This document shows, one piece after another, positions 1 to 7,841 of a DNA stretch of 64,000 nt. Source of the stretch: Sphingobacterium nematocida (GTDB taxonomy: Bacteria > Bacteroidota > Bacteroidia > Sphingobacteriales > Sphingobacteriaceae). The position numbers were made by a program, and so were the translations under genes. Each line of letters starts with the position of its first letter. Position 1 is the stretch's first letter. The DNA is taken from contig NZ_FUZF01000010.1 in NCBI RefSeq assembly GCF_900168125.1, positions 62,001 to 126,000 on the forward strand. The letters run 5' to 3'. Under the pieces are notes generated by a model. It did no database searches. It was not told the DNA's origin and saw only the letters and a list, made by a program, of their open reading frames with translations.

Positions 1-290
1 TCATCAGACTTTACGGCATTATTTAGGGTATATGACATTGCCGAATTAAAAGCCGTCTGGTTTTGCTTGTAATTGTGGAAGCCAAGTCTTAGTACCTCAG
101 TAAGATTACTTAAAAACCTTTGCGTGTAACCAAATTTGCCTCGGTTTTTTTTCTCATCAGTTGAGAGTTTACGTTTTTTATTAACTCGGGGCCTGCTTCG
201 AACACAGTCCTTATCTTTCCATTTGTAATATACGAGAGGCCCGACTTTTCCGCTGGCAGATCCCATAGGTCCATTTTCAGTTTTTCCCAT
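1..290 (-). CDS. DUF6266 family protein, 3' end outside window
   Basis: The frame opens at an ATG at 288-290 and runs off the left edge of the window without a stop, giving about 96 residues. It begins MGKTENGPMGSASGKVGPLV and continues with a basic stretch rich in Arg and Lys (VRSRPRVNKKRKLS). The N-terminal pattern of a short Gly-rich segment followed by G-x-V-G-x-L-V-Y-Y-K-W matches my recollection of DUF6266, a Bacteroidota family of unknown function. Only the N-terminal part is visible. The recognition is by motif, without a profile search. Its upstream region holds unusual repeats (401-486). Confidence 0.7.
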   Translation of the reverse strand, partial: MGKTENGPMGSASGKVGPLVYYKWKDKDCVRSRPRVNKKRKLSTDEKKNRGKFGYTQRFLSNLTEVLRLGFHNYKQNQTAFNSAMSYTLNNAVKSD

Positions 291-400
291 CTTACTTTAA
301 GTTTATTCAGTTGATACTAATATACTAAATAATAGGGGGCAAGTTAGTACCATATTATATTTTAAAAAAGAATATACTTGGATATTACCCACAGATAATA

Positions 401-486
401 AGCACTTTATTCGATTTTATCCGAATGAAGTCCGTACTATCTCCGAATGAAGTCCGAATAAAATCCTTGTTAAATAGTAAAGTGCT
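401..486. repeat. Direct and inverted repeats upstream of the DUF6266 gene
   Basis: The 15-mer TCCGAATGAAGTCCG occurs twice, at 420-434 and 442-456, with a 22-nt period. Nine-base arms AGCACTTTA (401-409) and TAAAGTGCT (478-486) enclose the pair, and variants of ATTTTATCCG/CGAATAAAATCC flank it. The rest of the gene-free stretch 291-615 is AT-rich and holds only the FKBP terminator. The function is unknown; it could be an operator array, a recombination scar or an interspersed repeat. Confidence 0.6.
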
Positions 487-553
487 CCCTAGTTGATATC
501 TAGTTCAACCCTAGTGGGCTGTATGGAGAGAATAATGAAAAGTTAACCAAAAT

Positions 554-588
554 AAAAACAGCGCCTGAGACAATCAGGCGCTGTTTTT
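554..588 (-). terminator. Terminator after the FKBP gene pair
   Basis: A perfect 15-bp inverted repeat (554-568 and 574-588) with a 5-nt loop, GC-rich core CAGCGCCTGA and A/T tails on both sides, lies 28 nt beyond the stop of the FKBP gene. It is a textbook rho-independent terminator and could work in both directions. Confidence 0.9.
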
Positions 589-615
589 ATTATTATGAGA
601 CTATTTTAGTCGGAA

Positions 616-1248
616 TTACTTTATGTCTACGACCTCAATTTCAAAATATAAAGGTGAATTTGCTGGAATTTTTACATTTCCATCGGGTCCTTTACTACCT
701 AGTGCGTCATATGCCCAAGGAGAAGAAGTGACAAACCTTATTTTAGACCCCTTTTTTAAGCCAGTGCTCGTTAATCCAATTAGAGGATATTTGTTTCCAT
801 TGTAAGTAATTTCTTTTGGTAAAAAAGCAAATTGCCAGGCTTTAATTGTATTTGCTAAAGAGAACGTAGCTGTTTTATCCGTTTCTGTTTGATCAAATAT
901 AGTTCCGTCAAGAAAAGTTCCCTTATATTTTACTGTTACTTCAGGTGCTATGATACCTCCGTTAGGGTGTGGTCTGTATGAATATGAGTCTTCTTGTCCT
1001 ACGGCATCAACTATAAACCAAATACCTAAAGAGTCGATTAGAGTGGCACCCGGCATTTTATCATTTGCAAAGATTTTAAGGTCTGACGCCTGCTTTTTAA
1101 TAAGATCATCTATGCGTGCCCTTTCAATTGAGTCTCGTTTGGCCTGCTCTTTTTGAGCAGCTTCAAAGTCAAAATCATTTTTGTTGCAGGAAGTAATCAA
1201 AATTACAAAGGCAAAAACTGCTACTAAATAGGAAAGTGTTTTGTTCAT
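616..1248 (-). CDS. FKBP-type peptidyl-prolyl isomerase lipoprotein (copy 1)
   Basis: A 210-residue protein is predicted from the ATG at 1248. This start gives a clean lipoprotein signal, MNKTLSYL followed by a hydrophobic stretch and LITSC, with Cys21 as the lipidation site. A charged linker (about 22-60) precedes an FKBP domain (about 101-210) with VKYKGTFLDGTIFDQ and a GLKKGSKIRF strand. FKBP proteins catalyse cis/trans isomerisation at proline; this one should sit on a membrane facing the periplasm. In-frame ATGs further upstream exist (1263, 1290) but would bury the signal peptide. The next gene upstream is a paralogue with the same architecture, so this is a tandem duplication. Catalytic competence cannot be judged by eye. 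Confidence 0.88.
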   Translation of the reverse strand: MNKTLSYLVAVFAFVILITSCNKNDFDFEAAQKEQAKRDSIERARIDDLIKKQASDLKIFANDKMPGATLIDSLGIWFIVDAVGQEDSYSYRPHPNGGIIAPEVTVKYKGTFLDGTIFDQTETDKTATFSLANTIKAWQFAFLPKEITYNGNKYPLIGLTSTGLKKGSKIRFVTSSPWAYDALGSKGPDGNVKIPANSPLYFEIEVVDIK

Positions 1249-1279
1249 AATATTACTGTTCATTTTTTGTTCAAAAAAA

Positions 1280-1301
1280 AGAGAAGACAATTGTCTTCTC
1301 T
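1280..1301 (-). terminator. Hairpin terminator between the two FKBP genes
   Basis: The 22-base perfect palindrome AGAGAAGACAATTGTCTTCT+CT is followed, on the minus strand, by eight U residues (the A-run at 1273-1280). It lies 21 nt after the stop of the upstream FKBP copy and just before the coding start of the downstream copy, so the two genes may be transcribed partly independently. Confidence 0.75.
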
Positions 1302-1322
1302 CTAAATATAGGCTTTTTTTAC

Positions 1323-2024
1323 TTATTGAATACTTAGTACTTCAAATTCGTAAACCAGTGGTGAGTTTGCTGGAATCTTTACTAGAGTGTTCGTCCCATC
1401 AGCCTCTTTAGCAACAGAACCATATGCGTATATGGACGGTGTAACAACCCGAATTTTACTTCCTTTCTTTAATCCATTTTTGGTGAAACCTCCAATAACA
1501 GTATTATTTGAGTTGTTTTTTATAGAATAAGGGATGAACGTATAATACCATGTGGATGTAAATACTTTGGAGTCCGTTTTAAATGGTGTTATATCGTAAT
1601 TACTTCCTTCTAAATCTGATTCAACAATAGTACCATCTAATAGTTTCGCTGTGTATTTAAGTTTCACTTTAGCGGGTTTAGCGATATAGCTATATCCTGA
1701 AGTTGTTAACTCCCAAGTGTACGCTTTGTCATCTTCTTCGGTAGGTGTAGTCACAACGTCATACCAAAAGCCTCTTTTGACCTTCTTTTCTAAAACTTGG
1801 AAAGGGATTAGTAGTGAATCGGCTTGCGCTCCGCTACCAAAATTGGCCGTAACATAATCTTCAATTTCAATGCTCTCTTTAGACAATTGAGCATCTATAA
1901 GTTTTTCTTGCTCGAGCACTCGTTGTCTTTCTCCTTCATAATCAAAATCATCTTTGCTATTACACGAAGCAAACATTACAGTTCCAACAGCAGCAAACAA
2001 TACGGTCTTAAATAGATTTTTCAT
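1323..2024 (-). CDS. FKBP-type peptidyl-prolyl isomerase lipoprotein (copy 2)
   Basis: A 233-residue protein starting at the ATG at 2024. Upstream in-frame ATGs (2063, 2078) would add about 18 hydrophilic residues before the signal, so I reject them. The signal MKNLFKTVLFAAVGTVMFAS ends at lipobox Cys21, as in copy 1, and both copies share the D-D/E-F-D-Y/F-E motif right after the lipidated Cys. The FKBP domain occupies about residues 110-233 (VKLKYTAKLLDGTIVES and GLKKGSKIRVV). It differs by an inserted loop (KNNSNNTVIGG). The predicted role is as an envelope foldase. No specific substrate is suggested by the neighbours. Confidence 0.88.
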   Translation of the reverse strand: MKNLFKTVLFAAVGTVMFASCNSKDDFDYEGERQRVLEQEKLIDAQLSKESIEIEDYVTANFGSGAQADSLLIPFQVLEKKVKRGFWYDVVTTPTEEDDKAYTWELTTSGYSYIAKPAKVKLKYTAKLLDGTIVESDLEGSNYDITPFKTDSKVFTSTWYYTFIPYSIKNNSNNTVIGGFTKNGLKKGSKIRVVTPSIYAYGSVAKEADGTNTLVKIPANSPLVYEFEVLSIQ

Positions 2025-2230
2025 TAAATATAAGTTGTTTTTAAGTGGCAATGAATCTTTCATAAATGAAGTTTTCATTATCTAAATTTATAGTTATTTT
2101 AGGGTTAGAACGCTAAAGTTAAGATCTACGCTACATTTTTTTGTTAAAATTAGTAAAATTTTAACAACTGCTTTATAACTAGATAGTTTGTTTTTGTGTT
2201 TTACCTCTTAAATCTATTTGCTATTGCACT

Positions 2231-2737
2231 TTATAACCGTTCTTTTTCTAGGGTATCTAGTAGTTCATTTATCTGTTGTGGGCGTAGCACACCTCCATGC
2301 CGAAAGAGTACCTGGTAATTTTTGTCCAGTAGTACCCAGGTTGGAAAAGCTAGTTTGTTTGGACCATTTAATGCTACAGCGAGTTCGTGGGTGCCAACAT
2401 TGGCGCCAGTGGGCTTGAATACATACTCCTTGCCTTGAAATTGGATAGGTGTTTTGAGTTCAGCATCAAATTCCACATAATGGAATAGACTTTCCTTTTG
2501 TAGGAATTTGTTGTTTTTACGGATCTGCTGTTTCTGCATTTGGCAGTACTGACACCATTCCGTAGAAAGCAATATCAGCAGAGGCTTTGGCTCGTTTGTT
2601 AATAGGCTATCGACATGTGCAATGGATATCGGTTTTATTTGCGACAGGCTAGTGCCTGTCACAAATAAAACCGATATTAAAAGTAAAGATCGTATATGGG
2701 ATAGATATTTCACCATTAACAATTTACCATTGATCAT
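2231..2737 (-). CDS. Exported thioredoxin-fold protein next to TonB receptor
   Basis: A 168-residue thioredoxin-like protein with an N-terminal signal peptide (about 1-32, ending near TSLSQ) and a redox motif W61-C-Q-Y-C65. A likely cis-Pro strand, AFPTWVLLD, follows. The initiating ATG overlaps the stop of the TonB receptor gene (TAATG), implying translational coupling; a second ATG seven codons later (2716) is also possible. Periplasmic thioredoxin folds reduce or isomerise disulfides; here the partner may be the receptor, whose plug carries a CxxC. The signal peptide is encoded by a long DNA palindrome (2626-2677). Substrate and oxidase/reductase direction cannot be read from sequence. Confidence 0.85.
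   Translation of the reverse strand: MINGKLLMVKYLSHIRSLLLISVLFVTGTSLSQIKPISIAHVDSLLTNEPKPLLILLSTEWCQYCQMQKQQIRKNNKFLQKESLFHYVEFDAELKTPIQFQGKEYVFKPTGANVGTHELAVALNGPNKLAFPTWVLLDKNYQVLFRHGGVLRPQQINELLDTLEKERL
2626..2677. repeat. 24-bp palindrome inside the thioredoxin signal-peptide coding region
   Basis: The arms 2626-2649 and 2654-2677 are complementary except for one C/A pair, with a TAGT loop. The core GACAGGC/GCCTGTC is flanked by CAAATAAAACCGATAT-type arms. This is far longer than a chance hairpin. On the minus strand it is read as ISVLFVTGTSLSQIKPIS, the hydrophobic core and probable cleavage site of the signal. It resembles REP-like mobile palindromes, but no second copy is visible in this window. 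Confidence 0.85.
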
Positions 2738-4965
2738 TATTTAAAGATATTATACCTTACTCCAAGGAAGCCACGTATTCCTTGATTAGGCCCGTACACA
2801 TAGTTCGGGTCAAATGGAAGTAAATTGGGATCATCAATTTTCTCAAACGGATCATGAGCACGTGAAATCAAGAAAGGGATTCCTTTTGTTGGCGTCCAGT
2901 TTAATAGATTTTTTACCCCGCCAAATACTTCAATACCATGTTTGAAATGCTTGGTCAATTGGATGTTCTGTATACTATACGCTTTGGATTTATCTGGACG
3001 CTCGTCACCTTTTCCTAACACAGGTAGTCGCATCGGACCTATTACATTTCCAGTATAATCTATACTTAATCCGATCGGTTTAATGTTGTAGCCAATAGTC
3101 CAGGTTGCCATGTATTTTTCGGTCAACATCTGCCATTCGCGTACGCCTTTTTCTTCACTGTAGGTATCCATCACGGTACCACCTATCATTGCTTTTAGGC
3201 CGCTATGGTGTGCCCAGTCCAGGTTGAGTGATATCCCTTTGGAGACAGCATGTCCATCCAGGTTGGAGTAGATTATCTTATTGATATCTGTCTCGTAGTC
3301 AGGAATGATTTTATTGGTAAAGTACGTGTAGAAGCCTGTCGCGTCTATAGCGAAAACCGATCCGTTATCCGAGTAGAATTTCTTTACATAGTTGACGTTT
3401 GCATTCCAAGAGGTTTCTGGTTTCAGGTCACCAATAAATTCAACCTCGCGTGCCCCAGTTAGTGCGGCATGGTCTTCTGTGAATACATTGGCTACACGGT
3501 AGCCGTTGCCACCGCCGATCCGTAATACATGGCTCTTGTCTTTGGAATTCCACTTGTAATTGATCCTTGGAGATAAAATGCTTCCGTGGATAGAGTTGTA
3601 ATCATAACGGCCACTTAACAGCAATTTATGCTGTGGGTGCAACGTGATCTCGTCCTGTACGAATAACCCGGGCAAATGTGTGTGCGAGGATTCTGTCGTA
3701 GCAGGGGTGTTATCGTTGTAGTAGGTGTATCGATAAGCCAAACCTGTTAGTAAATCGTGGTTTTTAAGAACTTTGTTCCAGGTCAGCTGTCCAAAGAAAA
3801 TGCGCTGGTCGGCTAGATATTTGGTATTACCATATACTGAGTTTTGGTTGTGACCGTTAGCACTGATGGAGAGAGAGAGATCTTCATTGCCTGGAAGATC
3901 GTATATACCCATTAACTCCCATCGTTTGGTATAGATGCTTTCCCCATAGACTTCGCTACCTCCACGGTATTTTTTGTTCCACTGCATTTCACCACCCCAA
4001 CGATCTTCATGAACAAAACGTCCAGCTACAGATAACGTTTTATTGTCTTTGCGCGCAAAATTCCACTTATTGAACAGTGAAATGCGGTCCTGTAATGTGA
4101 CGTCGGTGAAATTATCTTTGTTTTTGTCTATAGGATTGGAATAATTAAAATAGTTGACACCAATGAGGGATTGAGCAGATCCGACTTTAACTTTTCCGCC
4201 AAGATCGATATTATATTCCTGCCAGGTTGTGCCAAAAGTTTCTAAACTAAACATCGGAGCATTGGCCGGCGTTTTTGTAATAATATTGATAAGCCCGCCC
4301 ACAGCTTCACTTCCGTATAGTGTAGATGCAGGACCTTTGACGATTTCTACGCGTTCGATCAATGCCTGAGGGATACCGTTTAATCCGTATACTGTTGATA
4401 AACCTGAAACGATAGGCATACCGTCAATAAGTACCATCGTATAAGGGCCTTCTAAACCATTAATGTGGATATCTCCTGTGTTACACACACTACAATTAAT
4501 CTGTGGACGGACCCCGTTGATGTTCTGCAAGGACTCAAATATAGTAGGGGCAGGATTCGCTCTGAAGAATTTAGCCGAATATACTTCTACCGGAATCGGG
4601 CTATCTAGCCGGGATACTTCTTTTAGCGTGCCGGATACGACCACTTCATCGAGATTGCGGTTATCTTTCTCCAAAATGAAGATGTTTCCGCTTTTATATG
4701 TCGTTTTTTCAATGATTTGCTGTATAGAGATATATCCTATTGCACGAATGGAAAGTTTTGTTTTTGAACTTGGTAATGCTAGTTCAAATTTTCCATCAGA
4801 TGCGGTTTTTGTTCCAGTATTGTTTCCTTCGAAGCGGACTGTGGCATTTTCAATGGGGTTGCCGTCTGCATCATGGACATACCCTGTTATCTGTTGTGCA
4901 TATACACTGAGTGTGTGGCATAGTATAAATACGGCCGTGATAAGGCCATAGTAAAATTTGGACAT
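2737..4965 (-). CDS. TonB-dependent outer-membrane receptor with CxxC plug
   Basis: A 742-residue receptor with signal peptide (1-24), a carboxypeptidase-regulatory-like domain (about 25-105, ITGYVHDADGNPIENATV), a plug (about 115-230, with GPYTMVLIDGMPIVSGL and IERVEIVKGPASTLYG) and a C-terminal beta-barrel ending in an aromatic residue (RYNIFK). The plug carries C158-S-V-C161 just before NTGDIHINGLEG. It should import a ligand across the outer membrane using TonB energy. The ligand is unknown; the adjacent thioredoxin-fold gene and the His-rich small protein favour a metal or metal complex (inference). No cobalamin riboswitch is visible upstream. The 223-bp gap before it contains a small dyad (5017-5035) and no convincing gene. 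Confidence 0.92.
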   Translation of the reverse strand: MSKFYYGLITAVFILCHTLSVYAQQITGYVHDADGNPIENATVRFEGNNTGTKTASDGKFELALPSSKTKLSIRAIGYISIQQIIEKTTYKSGNIFILEKDNRNLDEVVVSGTLKEVSRLDSPIPVEVYSAKFFRANPAPTIFESLQNINGVRPQINCSVCNTGDIHINGLEGPYTMVLIDGMPIVSGLSTVYGLNGIPQALIERVEIVKGPASTLYGSEAVGGLINIITKTPANAPMFSLETFGTTWQEYNIDLGGKVKVGSAQSLIGVNYFNYSNPIDKNKDNFTDVTLQDRISLFNKWNFARKDNKTLSVAGRFVHEDRWGGEMQWNKKYRGGSEVYGESIYTKRWELMGIYDLPGNEDLSLSISANGHNQNSVYGNTKYLADQRIFFGQLTWNKVLKNHDLLTGLAYRYTYYNDNTPATTESSHTHLPGLFVQDEITLHPQHKLLLSGRYDYNSIHGSILSPRINYKWNSKDKSHVLRIGGGNGYRVANVFTEDHAALTGAREVEFIGDLKPETSWNANVNYVKKFYSDNGSVFAIDATGFYTYFTNKIIPDYETDINKIIYSNLDGHAVSKGISLNLDWAHHSGLKAMIGGTVMDTYSEEKGVREWQMLTEKYMATWTIGYNIKPIGLSIDYTGNVIGPMRLPVLGKGDERPDKSKAYSIQNIQLTKHFKHGIEVFGGVKNLLNWTPTKGIPFLISRAHDPFEKIDDPNLLPFDPNYVYGPNQGIRGFLGVRYNIFK

Positions 4966-5188
4966 AATTATATGTTGTGCTTGTTTTTCGCTAATAACGT
5001 GTTAATAAGTTAGGATTATGAGGATTAGCCTCATATGGGATGTCTTTTTCAGACTATAGCTTAAAAAAGTGGATATACAACATAGGACCTAATACACCAT
5101 TACGCATGCCAGCGACGCTAGATGGTAATACAGCAGATCCATATTTTATTATATATCGTTGTTTTTAACCGATTGTCTAAAAAAGATA

Positions 5189-5554
5189 TTAAACAAGCAC
5201 TGGTGGGCCTCGAAGGTAGGTATCAAGGTGTTCGGTAAAATGGTAGGTTTTTGTGTAGGACGGATAAGATACATATTCGAATTCCTGAAAATAAGGTGCT
5301 TCAAATACGGTAAAAACCGTCTCAATGAATGTACCCTGAAAAACAACGTTGAGATATTGGATCTCTGCATCGTTTTTGTGGTGGTGTTTATCTTTTTTGT
5401 TGGTAAAATTATAAGGGTGGATGTGTGTAATAATCTCACCCTTAGAAGTTACCTCTTTGTGCATAAACACTATTCCACTAATGATAATAACAGACATCCA
5501 CCCTGCAAGAAGGTAGGCGAATAGTCTGCGATATCTAGAAATAGTGTTTATCAA
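5189..5554 (-). CDS. Small His-rich membrane-anchored protein
   Basis: A 121-residue protein with one N-terminal membrane segment (about 12-31, YLLAGWMSVIIISGIVFM), then a His-rich stretch (THIHPYNF and KKDKHHHKND) and a C-terminus LRGPPVLV. I recall small Bacteroidota proteins with a HxHPF-type motif and a C-terminal RGPP beside TonB receptors, but I cannot name a family. It begins 5 bp after the panD stop and precedes the TonB receptor, so it may share their transcript. The His cluster suggests divalent-metal binding outside the cytoplasm (inference). Overlapping open frames on both strands are weaker candidates because they lack this membrane/His-rich organisation. Confidence 0.65.
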   Translation of the reverse strand: MINTISRYRRLFAYLLAGWMSVIIISGIVFMHKEVTSKGEIITHIHPYNFTNKKDKHHHKNDAEIQYLNVVFQGTFIETVFTVFEAPYFQEFEYVSYPSYTKTYHFTEHLDTYLRGPPVLV

Positions 5555-5559
5555 TTTTC

Positions 5560-5910
5560 TTATTTTATAAGACGATTATGGTCGTCTGGGAATACCAATC
5601 TTGGTTCGTGTTTTTTTGCTTCTTCTCTTTCCATCGTTGCATAGGAAATAATGATGACGATATCACCAACCTGAACCAGCCTGGCTGCTGCACCATTAAG
5701 GCATATTGTTCCAGATCCTCTTTGTCCCGGAATGACATAAGTTTCCAATCGAGCACCGTTGTTATTGTTGACAATCTGTACCTTTTCGTTGGCGATTATA
5801 TCAGCTGCATCCATCAAGTCCTCGTCGATGGTGATGCTCCCCACATAATTCAATTCGGCTTGTGTGACACGAGCCCTATGAATTTTCGACTTCATTACTT
5901 CAATCATCAT
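5560..5910 (-). CDS. panD: Aspartate 1-decarboxylase proenzyme
   Basis: A 116-residue PanD, the normal family length. It decarboxylates L-aspartate to beta-alanine for pantothenate synthesis and is a pyruvoyl enzyme that cleaves itself between Gly24 and Ser25, seen here as NYVGSITID. The N-terminal [14 protein letters not shown] and the conserved [12 protein letters not shown] are present. The start MMIEVMKSK has two adjacent Met codons; either is possible. It follows panC by 63 bp on the same strand, so the two pantothenate genes probably form one operon that may continue into the metal-uptake-like genes downstream. Confidence 0.96.
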   Translation of the reverse strand: MMIEVMKSKIHRARVTQAELNYVGSITIDEDLMDAADIIANEKVQIVNNNNGARLETYVIPGQRGSGTICLNGAAARLVQVGDIVIIISYATMEREEAKKHEPRLVFPDDHNRLIK

Positions 5911-5973
5911 AATACAAAATTAGCTTTTATCTTATTAATAGTTTGCTATAAAATGTTATTTATTCTTTAATTG

Positions 5974-6822
5974 TTACGGGTTTAGTAGCATGTTGTCTAT
6001 GAGACGTACGCCTTCTACCCAGGCGACCACTAAGGCGACATATTTTTTGGATTCGTCTTTCGTGGTGGCTTCTTTCAAAGTTCGGGTTTCACATACGGCA
6101 AAATACTCCAACTTGACGTGTTGATCTGCTGTCAATCTATCTACAGCCTCCTCTTTCAACGTTGCTAGTGATTTGCTTTCAAAATCAATTTTAGTCTGCG
6201 CTAATGTTTTATAAAGGACTAAAGCATCTCGTAGTCCTTTATCGGAGAGACGTGCATTCCTAGAGCTTAGTGCCAGGCCTTCATTACTGCGTATGGTCGG
6301 GCATATTAGGAGAGAAATAGGCAGCTTTTTGAGGTCGATCATGTACTGTATGACCATTACCTGTTGAAAATCCTTTTGTCCGAAGCACGCTACATCGGGT
6401 GATACGAGGTTAAATAGCTTGTATACAATCTGTGTGACACCCTGGAAATGTCCCGGTCTTTGTGCTCCTTCCCATATTTTGTCAAGGTCTCCAAGATCTA
6501 TTTCCCAGCTTTCATTTGTCGAAGGATACATCTCTTCAACCGTAGGTAAGAAAAGGATATCGCATTGTTGCTGTTCTAACAATTTAATGTCATTTGCAAT
6601 GGGGCGAGGATATTTCTCTAGATCCTGTGGGTCGTTAAACTGTGTGGGGTTCACAAATATACTACATACTACTACATCAGCAGCTTTTTGAGCCTCCTGT
6701 ATCAGTGAAATATGTCCTTCGTGTAGGGCACCCATTGTGGGTACCAATGCAATCTTTTTACCAGCCTCTCGTATCTGCTGTAGCTGGGCCTGAAGTTCGC
6801 TTTTTGTACTATATATTTCCAT
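5974..6822 (-). CDS. panC: Pantothenate synthetase (pantoate--beta-alanine ligase)
   Basis: A 282-residue enzyme that joins pantoate and beta-alanine with ATP, the last step of pantothenate synthesis. The HIGH-like nucleotide motif is PTMGALHEGH (residues 28-37), and the second signature LSSRN is present, as are FVNPTQF and CFGQKDFQQ. Length is typical. panD, the source of its beta-alanine, lies directly downstream. It is divergent from the glycogen-synthase-like gene across a 147-bp intergenic region, an arrangement I recall from other Bacteroidota. Confidence 0.97.
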   Translation of the reverse strand: MEIYSTKSELQAQLQQIREAGKKIALVPTMGALHEGHISLIQEAQKAADVVVCSIFVNPTQFNDPQDLEKYPRPIANDIKLLEQQQCDILFLPTVEEMYPSTNESWEIDLGDLDKIWEGAQRPGHFQGVTQIVYKLFNLVSPDVACFGQKDFQQVMVIQYMIDLKKLPISLLICPTIRSNEGLALSSRNARLSDKGLRDALVLYKTLAQTKIDFESKSLATLKEEAVDRLTADQHVKLEYFAVCETRTLKEATTKDESKKYVALVVAWVEGVRLIDNMLLNP

Positions 6823-6894
6823 AGTTGCTTGAGCAAAATAGGGGGCAAAATTGCATAATATATTTGTAATTAGAAAGGTGTCTTTTTTAATGAA

Positions 6895-6925
6895 TTGTAA
6901 AAATTGGATATTATTCGTATCTTTG
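6895..6925 (+). promoter_or_regulatory. Bacteroidota-type promoter of the glycogen-synthase-like gene
   Basis: TTG at 6895-6897 and TATCTTTG at 6918-6925 are separated by 20 nt, matching the known Bacteroidota promoter consensus (TTG, 19-20 nt, TAnnTTTG). The expected start of transcription is near 6932, about 38 nt before the ATG. Confidence 0.65.
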
Positions 6926-6969
6926 TAGACCGATTTTACTGTTCAAATAAATAAAAAAAGCAATTGGAG

Positions 6970-7800
6970 ATGGCAAAAACGAAAATATTGTTTGTTACCC
7001 ACGAGATGTCGCCTTTCCTTGAAATAAGTAAAATTTCTGAAATAACTCGTCAATTACCACAGGCTATGCAGGAAAAAGGATTCGAAATACGTATCCTAAT
7101 GCCACGCTTTGGTAATATTAATGAGCGCAGAAATCGTCTTCACGAGGTGATAAGGTTGTCGGGAATGAATATAGTGGTGGATAATAACGATAATCCATTA
7201 ATCATTAAAGTGGCTTCTTTGCCTGCGGCGCGTATGCAGGTGTATTTCTTGGATAATGAGGAATACTTCCAAAGAAAGAAGATTTTTAGGGATGAGGGTG
7301 GAAAGTTCTTTGATGATAACAATGAAAGATCATTGTTTTTCTGCAAAGGCGCACTGGAGACAGTCAAGAAATTGGGATGGTCGCCAGATGTAGTACACTG
7401 TCATGGATGGTTTACAGCTATGATACCAATGTATCTTAAAAAGGTGTACCATGATGATCCTACATTTAAAGATGCAAAAGTTTTCTATTCGTTGTTTAAC
7501 GAAGATAAGGATTTTGCAGCTGCGGACAGTCTAGGTGTTAAGTATGCAGGGATGGCGGCGCAGGAGGATGTTTCTGAGGCGGATGCCGAAGTATACGGTT
7601 CTGGAAGTTATGCGGATGTTCACAAAGGAGCATTAAGTTACACTGATGTAGTAGTAATGGCGGATGATAATCTGAATAAAGATGTTCTTCAGTTTGTGGA
7701 GGATCAAAAAATCAGAGTGTTTAAGCCTGAATCTGCTGAAGATTACGAAAACTTTGCCACACTGTACGAAGAATTTGCTTCGGAAGAAGTCGAAGCTTAA
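6970..7800 (+). CDS. Degenerate half-length glycogen/starch synthase homologue
   Basis: A 276-residue protein corresponding only to the N-terminal Rossmann half of GT5 glycogen synthases (KILFVTHEMSPF, VHCHGWFTAMIPMYLKK). I chose the ATG at 6970; a TTG two codons earlier is also open. True GT5 enzymes are about 480 residues and have KTGGL after PF to bind ADP-glucose; aligning PF...LP shows EISKI at that place (residues 18-22). Without the KTGG lysine and the C-terminal domain, glucosyl transfer is unlikely. A conserved regulatory or structural role is possible. It faces panC divergently and ends at a strong bidirectional terminator. Confidence 0.85.
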   Translation: MAKTKILFVTHEMSPFLEISKISEITRQLPQAMQEKGFEIRILMPRFGNINERRNRLHEVIRLSGMNIVVDNNDNPLIIKVASLPAARMQVYFLDNEEYFQRKKIFRDEGGKFFDDNNERSLFFCKGALETVKKLGWSPDVVHCHGWFTAMIPMYLKKVYHDDPTFKDAKVFYSLFNEDKDFAAADSLGVKYAGMAAQEDVSEADAEVYGSGSYADVHKGALSYTDVVVMADDNLNKDVLQFVEDQKIRVFKPESAEDYENFATLYEEFASEEVEA

Positions 7801-7808
7801 AAGCATAT

Positions 7809-7838
7809 AAAAAGGCTGTCAATATGACAGCCTTTTTT
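7809..7838. terminator. Bidirectional terminator between convergent genes
   Basis: AAAAAGGCTGTC (7809-7820) and GACAGCCTTTTT (7826-7837) form a perfect 12-bp stem with a 5-nt loop and A/T tails on both sides, between the converging glycogen-synthase-like and DUF493 genes. Confidence 0.92.
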
Positions 7839-7841
7839 GTG

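Noticed and set aside
4966..5188. Cobalamin or other riboswitch upstream of the TonB receptor, or a short gene there
   Set aside because: No B12-box or other known motif is visible; only a 7-bp dyad and short open frames without a convincing start or family pattern.
5159..5524. Plus-strand open frame of 121 codons opposite the His-rich protein
   Set aside because: It is antisense to a better candidate with membrane anchor, His cluster and operon spacing, and its translation has no recognised pattern.
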